Source of the DNA: Oscillospiraceae bacterium
GTDB lineage: Bacteria > Bacillota > Clostridia > Oscillospirales > Oscillospiraceae
Direction of reading: 5' to 3'
Assembly: GCA_017516065.1 (NCBI GenBank)
Contig: JAFWDQ010000015.1
Span: forward strand, 62,001-126,000
DNA length: 64,000 nt
In this document: piece by piece, positions 60,664 through 64,000 of the stretch
Layout: the number at the start of each line of letters is the position of its first letter
Position numbering within the stretch: the first letter of the stretch is position 1
Position numbers and translations under genes: made by a program
The notes under the pieces: model-generated
The model's input: only the letters and a program-made list of their open reading frames with translations
The model's database searches: none
Told to the model about the DNA's origin: nothing

Positions 60664-61599
60664 GTGAAAAACATCGGACAGGACCGCGTATTGACCGGGA
60701 TGCTCTGTGCTGTGGGCTTTGAGGCGCTCTACGGCCTGAGCTTTCTGTTTACAAAGCAGGCCACAGAGATGGCCAGTATCTTCACCCTGCTCAGCTGGCG
60801 CTTTTTTGTGGCCGTCGTCGTCTTGAGTCTGCTGGCGGCCTTCGGCGTTGTGAAGATCAACCTGAAGGGAAAGCCTATCAAGCCGCTGCTGCCGGTGATC
60901 CTGTTCGATCCCTGCCTGTATTTTATCGGGGAGACCATCGGAGTCGACCGCACGACGGCGACGGAAAGCGGCGTTTTTCTGGCCTGCATCCCGGTGGCCG
61001 CGCTGCTGGCCTCCGCTGTCGTTCTGAAAAAAAGACCCTCCGGACGGCAGATCGTCGGGATCCTGATCACGCTGGTGGGCGTACTCATCACGGTGCTGGC
61101 GGTGGGCGTCTCGTCGAGTCTGTCAAAAGTGGGATATCTCCTGCTGGTGGTGACGGTGCTGTCCTATGCGCTCTACAGCGTGTTTGTGGATCGGGCCGCC
61201 CGATGGTATACCGGTGCGGAGATCACCTACAGTATGCTGATCGCCGGCGCGTCCCTGTTCGTGATCCTGGCGGTGATCGAGGCGCTGATCCACGGGAATA
61301 TGACCACGCTGGTGACGTTCCCCTTCCGGGAGCATACCTTCCTGACGGCCATTCTCTATCAGGGGATCGGCTGTTCCATCGTGGCGTTTCTGCTCAACAA
61401 TATGGCCATTGCCAAGATCGGCGTCAACCGGACCGCGTCCTTTACAGGTGTGCAGACGGTGGTGACGATCCTCGCCGGCGCTCTGTTGCTCCGGGAAACC
61501 TTCACCTGGTGGCAGCTTCTCGGCGCGGTGGTGATCCTTCTGGGCGTCTATACGGCCAACGTCAGGAAAAAGCGGCAGGAAGAGAGCACCGTCGCCTGA
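60664..61599 (+). CDS. EamA-family (DMT) membrane transporter
   Basis: This 311-residue protein has ten predicted helices in two repeated EamA halves. The first starts AVGFEALYGLSFLFTKQATE, the second VVTVLSYALYSVFVDRAARW, and each ends in a Gly-rich helix (VGILITLVGVLITVLAVGV; LGAVVILLGVYTANV). Family members export amino acids, metabolites or sugars, and the substrate is not predictable. The start is a GTG at 60664 with a weak site (GTGAGAGAG), so the start is less certain. A basic tail follows (KKRQEES). Confidence 0.85.
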   Translation: MKNIGQDRVLTGMLCAVGFEALYGLSFLFTKQATEMASIFTLLSWRFFVAVVVLSLLAAFGVVKINLKGKPIKPLLPVILFDPCLYFIGETIGVDRTTATESGVFLACIPVAALLASAVVLKKRPSGRQIVGILITLVGVLITVLAVGVSSSLSKVGYLLLVVTVLSYALYSVFVDRAARWYTGAEITYSMLIAGASLFVILAVIEALIHGNMTTLVTFPFREHTFLTAILYQGIGCSIVAFLLNNMAIAKIGVNRTASFTGVQTVVTILAGALLLRETFTWWQLLGAVVILLGVYTANVRKKRQEESTVA

Positions 61600-61666
61600 A
61601 CACTGAAAAACAGACGCGGAGCCGAGACTGTTGCAGCGTTCCGCATACCGGAAGGAGGAGTGAGTC

Positions 61667-63394
61667 ATGCCGCTGGACGCCGTAACGCTGCGGGCCGTCG
61701 TCCATGAACTGCAGCCTGTGGTCGGTTCCCGGGTGGACCGACTGCACCAGCCTGCCCCGGACGAGGTGCTGCTGGCCCTTCGCGGCCCCATGGGGAACGT
61801 CCGGCTGCTGCTATCGGCCAATCCCGGCCGTCCCCGGCTGCAGCTGACGGCGCTGCCCCGGGAAAATCCCGCCGCGCCGCCCATGTTCTGTATGCTCCTG
61901 CGCAAGCACCTGTCCGGCGGCCGGCTCACCGGTCTGACCCAGCCGGGCCTGGAGCGCGTGGTCCGGCTGGACTTCGATATCATAGACGAGCTGGGAGAGC
62001 CCGGGACCCGGAGCCTGATCCTGGAGGCCATGGGCCGCCGGGCCAATCTGATCCTGCTGAACGGCGACGGGCGGATCCTGGACTGTATCCGCCGGGTGGA
62101 TCCCTCCATGTCCCCGGACCGCCCCGTACTGCCGGGGCTGTTTTACCGTCTGCCCCCGGACCAGGGGAAGGCGGATTTTCTGGAGACGGAGGAGAGCGCG
62201 ATCGCCGGATTGCTGGCGGCGGCGCCGGAGGAAAGAAAGATATCCGATTGGCTGCTGGACACCTTCAGCGGCCTGTCGCCGCTGCTCTGCCGGGAGACGG
62301 CCTTTCTGGCCGTCGGTGACACCGAGGGCCGCATCACACCGGAAAACCGGGACGCGGTCAAGGCCGTCCTTTTCCGCCTGCACCGGCGTATCCGGGAGAA
62401 CGACTTCACCCCCGTGGTCCTGACCCGGGAGGACGGCGGCATGGACTTCTCCTGTCTGCCCATTCTGCAGTACGGTCCGGTCATGGAGGAGCGAAAGACC
62501 TTCTCCGACCTGCTGGACGGCTTCTACGCCGCCCGGGATCTGCGGGAGCGGATGCAGCGGCAGGGAAGAGAGCTGTTCCAGACTGTGTCCCTGGCCCGGG
62601 ACCGGCTGGCCCGGAAGCTGGCGGCCCAGAAAAAAGAGCTGGAGCGGGCCGGGAACCGGGAGAAGGACCGGAAGTACGGCGACCTGGTCACCGCCAACCT
62701 TTATCGCATGGAGCGGGGGATGCAGAGCCTGAAAACGGAGGATTTCTACGATCCGGACCAGCGGGAGATCGAGATCCCCCTGGACCCCCTGCTGACGCCC
62801 CAGCAGAATGCCGCCCGGTACTACAAGCGGTACAACAAGGCGAAGACGGCGGAGCAGGTGCTCCTCCGGGAGGTGGAGAAGGGGGAAGAGGAACTCCGGT
62901 ATCTGGACAGCGTGGCGGACCTTCTCAGCCGCGCCGAGAGCGAGAGCGAGCTGGAGGACATCCGCCGGGAGCTGGAGTCCGGCGGATGGCTGAAAAAGCG
63001 GGGCGGCAGGAAAGCCGCAAAGCGTCCTCCCGCCAGACCGCTGGAATTTCACAGCAGCAGCGGCGTGCCGATCCTGGTGGGCCGCAGCAACACGCAAAAC
63101 GACGAACTGACCCTGCGGACGGCCCGGAAGGACGAGATCTGGCTCCACGTTCAGAAGCAGCCTGGCTCCCACGTGATCCTCCGCACCGAAGGCAGAGAGC
63201 CGGACCAGCGGAGCCTTGTGGAGGCGGCGCAGCTGGCGGCGTATTATTCCCGCGCCCGGGACAGTCAGAACGTCCCCGTGGACTGGACCCGGGTCAGGTA
63301 TGTGAAAAAGCCCTCCGGGGCCCGGCCCGGCATGGTGATCTACACCAACTACAGCACCCTCACCGTGGACCCGAAGGGGCCCGGCGGACGCTGA
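61667..63394 (+). CDS. rqcH: Rqc2-homologue RqcH (NFACT family)
   Basis: RqcH binds stalled 50S subunits and adds C-terminal Ala tails to nascent chains for degradation. It also appears in older work as FbpA-like. The 575-residue protein has NFACT-N (PLDAVTLRAVVHEL, GSRVDRLHQPAPDEVLL), a HhH middle, a long charged coiled coil (KLAAQKKELERAGNREKD) and the C-terminal NFACT-R (ILVGRSNTQNDELTLRTARK, DEIWLHVQKQPGSHVILR). GAAGGAGG precedes the ATG. The last gene of the window starts 19 bp after it. Confidence 0.93.
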   Translation: MPLDAVTLRAVVHELQPVVGSRVDRLHQPAPDEVLLALRGPMGNVRLLLSANPGRPRLQLTALPRENPAAPPMFCMLLRKHLSGGRLTGLTQPGLERVVRLDFDIIDELGEPGTRSLILEAMGRRANLILLNGDGRILDCIRRVDPSMSPDRPVLPGLFYRLPPDQGKADFLETEESAIAGLLAAAPEERKISDWLLDTFSGLSPLLCRETAFLAVGDTEGRITPENRDAVKAVLFRLHRRIRENDFTPVVLTREDGGMDFSCLPILQYGPVMEERKTFSDLLDGFYAARDLRERMQRQGRELFQTVSLARDRLARKLAAQKKELERAGNREKDRKYGDLVTANLYRMERGMQSLKTEDFYDPDQREIEIPLDPLLTPQQNAARYYKRYNKAKTAEQVLLREVEKGEEELRYLDSVADLLSRAESESELEDIRRELESGGWLKKRGGRKAAKRPPARPLEFHSSSGVPILVGRSNTQNDELTLRTARKDEIWLHVQKQPGSHVILRTEGREPDQRSLVEAAQLAAYYSRARDSQNVPVDWTRVRYVKKPSGARPGMVIYTNYSTLTVDPKGPGGR

Positions 63395-63412
63395 TCTGCT
63401 TTGGAGCGTCAG

Positions 63413-64000
63413 ATGAACTGTCAAATCATGTTGAACGGGCGACAGGTGGAGTATGAGCTCCATCGAAAGCCGGTAAAAAACATCAACCTCAGGATCCGGC
63501 CGGACGGCAGTGTGTACGTCTCTGCCAACCAGCTTGTCCCGCAGTTCGTGATCGAGAACTTCCTGCGGAAAAAGGCCGACTCGATCCTCGGGGCGCTGGA
63601 CCATTATGCCCGGACGGAGGCCTGCTCCCCCTGGGCGAAGCGGTATGCTGACGGGGAGACCATCCGGGTCCTGGGCCGTGACAGACGCCTGCGGGTGGTA
63701 CAGGCGGCAAAGAACCGCGTGGAGGACGACGGAGGACTCCTGACTCTGGCGGTGAAGGATCCGGCGGATATCGAGCTGAAAAAGCGCACTTTGGACCGGT
63801 GGCTGCAGCAGCTGTGCCGGGACACCGTGCGGTCCCTGTGCCTGCAGGTCTGGCCGGTATTCCGGGCATATGGCGTGGCGTTTCCGGAGCTCAGATTCCG
63901 TACCATGACGTCCCGCTGGGGCAGTTGTCAGCCCACCCGGGGCGTCGTGACGTTCAACTATACCCTGGTGGGGATGCCGATCCCCTGCATCGAATACGTC
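63413..64000 (+). CDS. YgjP-type metal-dependent hydrolase (3' cut by window edge)
   Basis: The frame runs 196 codons from an ATG at 63413 to the window end with no stop. TTGGAG lies 6 bp upstream. The N-terminal part is a beta domain (KPVKNINLRIRPDGSVYVSA), then a helical region, and the family motif RTMTSRWGSCQPTRGVVTFN near the end, followed by LVGMPIPCIEYV. In this family (DUF45/M48-like) the HExxH zinc site normally follows directly after this point, so the catalytic motif is expected just outside. Function is unknown, with peptidase or hydrolase inferred. Confidence 0.85.
   Translation, partial: MNCQIMLNGRQVEYELHRKPVKNINLRIRPDGSVYVSANQLVPQFVIENFLRKKADSILGALDHYARTEACSPWAKRYADGETIRVLGRDRRLRVVQAAKNRVEDDGGLLTLAVKDPADIELKKRTLDRWLQQLCRDTVRSLCLQVWPVFRAYGVAFPELRFRTMTSRWGSCQPTRGVVTFNYTLVGMPIPCIEYV

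Overview
The window is a GC-rich, gene-dense chromosome segment of a low-motility-of-genes Firmicute, most likely a Clostridia member of the Oscillospiraceae (inference). The reasons are PolC-type replicative polymerase, a DnaD/DnaC primosome pair, Bacillus-type SRP RNA just upstream of dnaX, the pyrH-frr-uppS-cdsA-dxr-rseP-ispG-polC order, NiaR control of NAD synthesis, and many GTG/TTG starts with strong GGAGG ribosome sites. There are no rRNA or tRNA genes, no insertion sequence with a transposase, no prophage and no CRISPR array. Nearly everything is core housekeeping.

Layout. 1-5.6 kb: 3' part of addA, then small accessory genes (AlbA_2 protein, flavoprotein, lipoprotein, HD protein, PQ-loop membrane protein). 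5.7-10.7 kb: NAD supply, an autoregulated nadB-nadC-niaR-nadA operon with operators over its promoter, a repeat element, and pnuC facing it. 10.7-17.7 kb: a minus-strand run zapA, U32 protease/hydroxylase, dut, maf, mreC, PBP, metallo-beta-lactamase protein. 17.9-22.7 kb: dnaD-like, dnaC, rpsO, and pnp with a long structured leader. 22.8-28.4 kb: a five-gene unit with an alanine-racemase homologue lacking the PLP lysine, a D-aspartate-ligase-type ATP-grasp protein, an Asp/Glu racemase, a MurE-like ligase and a pyruvate-kinase C-domain protein. This is the most interesting locus. 28.5-34.4 kb: zinc-ribbon membrane protein, ackA, tmcAL, SRP RNA, dnaX, ybaB. 34.4-41.6 kb: Ala-rich lipoprotein, ybaK, a CofE-like ligase joined to a potABCD polyamine operon, and an RluD-type pseudouridine synthase. 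41.7-42.6 kb: yceD-rpmF. 43.1-49.5 kb: the F1Fo ATP synthase operon, in which delta and alpha are one fused gene. 49.7-64 kb: pyrH, frr, uppS, cdsA, dxr, rseP, ispG, polC, mrnC, an EamA transporter, rqcH, and a YgjP-type hydrolase cut by the window end.

How the parts fit. The NAD genes combine de novo synthesis with uptake of a pyridine precursor. The 22.8-28.4 kb unit looks built to make D-aspartate and attach it to a cell-wall precursor or similar Mur-type product. The 10.7-17.7 kb run links cell-shape and division genes with nucleotide-pool cleaning. The uppS-cdsA-dxr-rseP-ispG block couples isoprenoid synthesis (MEP pathway) to lipid-carrier and phospholipid synthesis. Functions are read from motifs and remembered family features; no database search was run.
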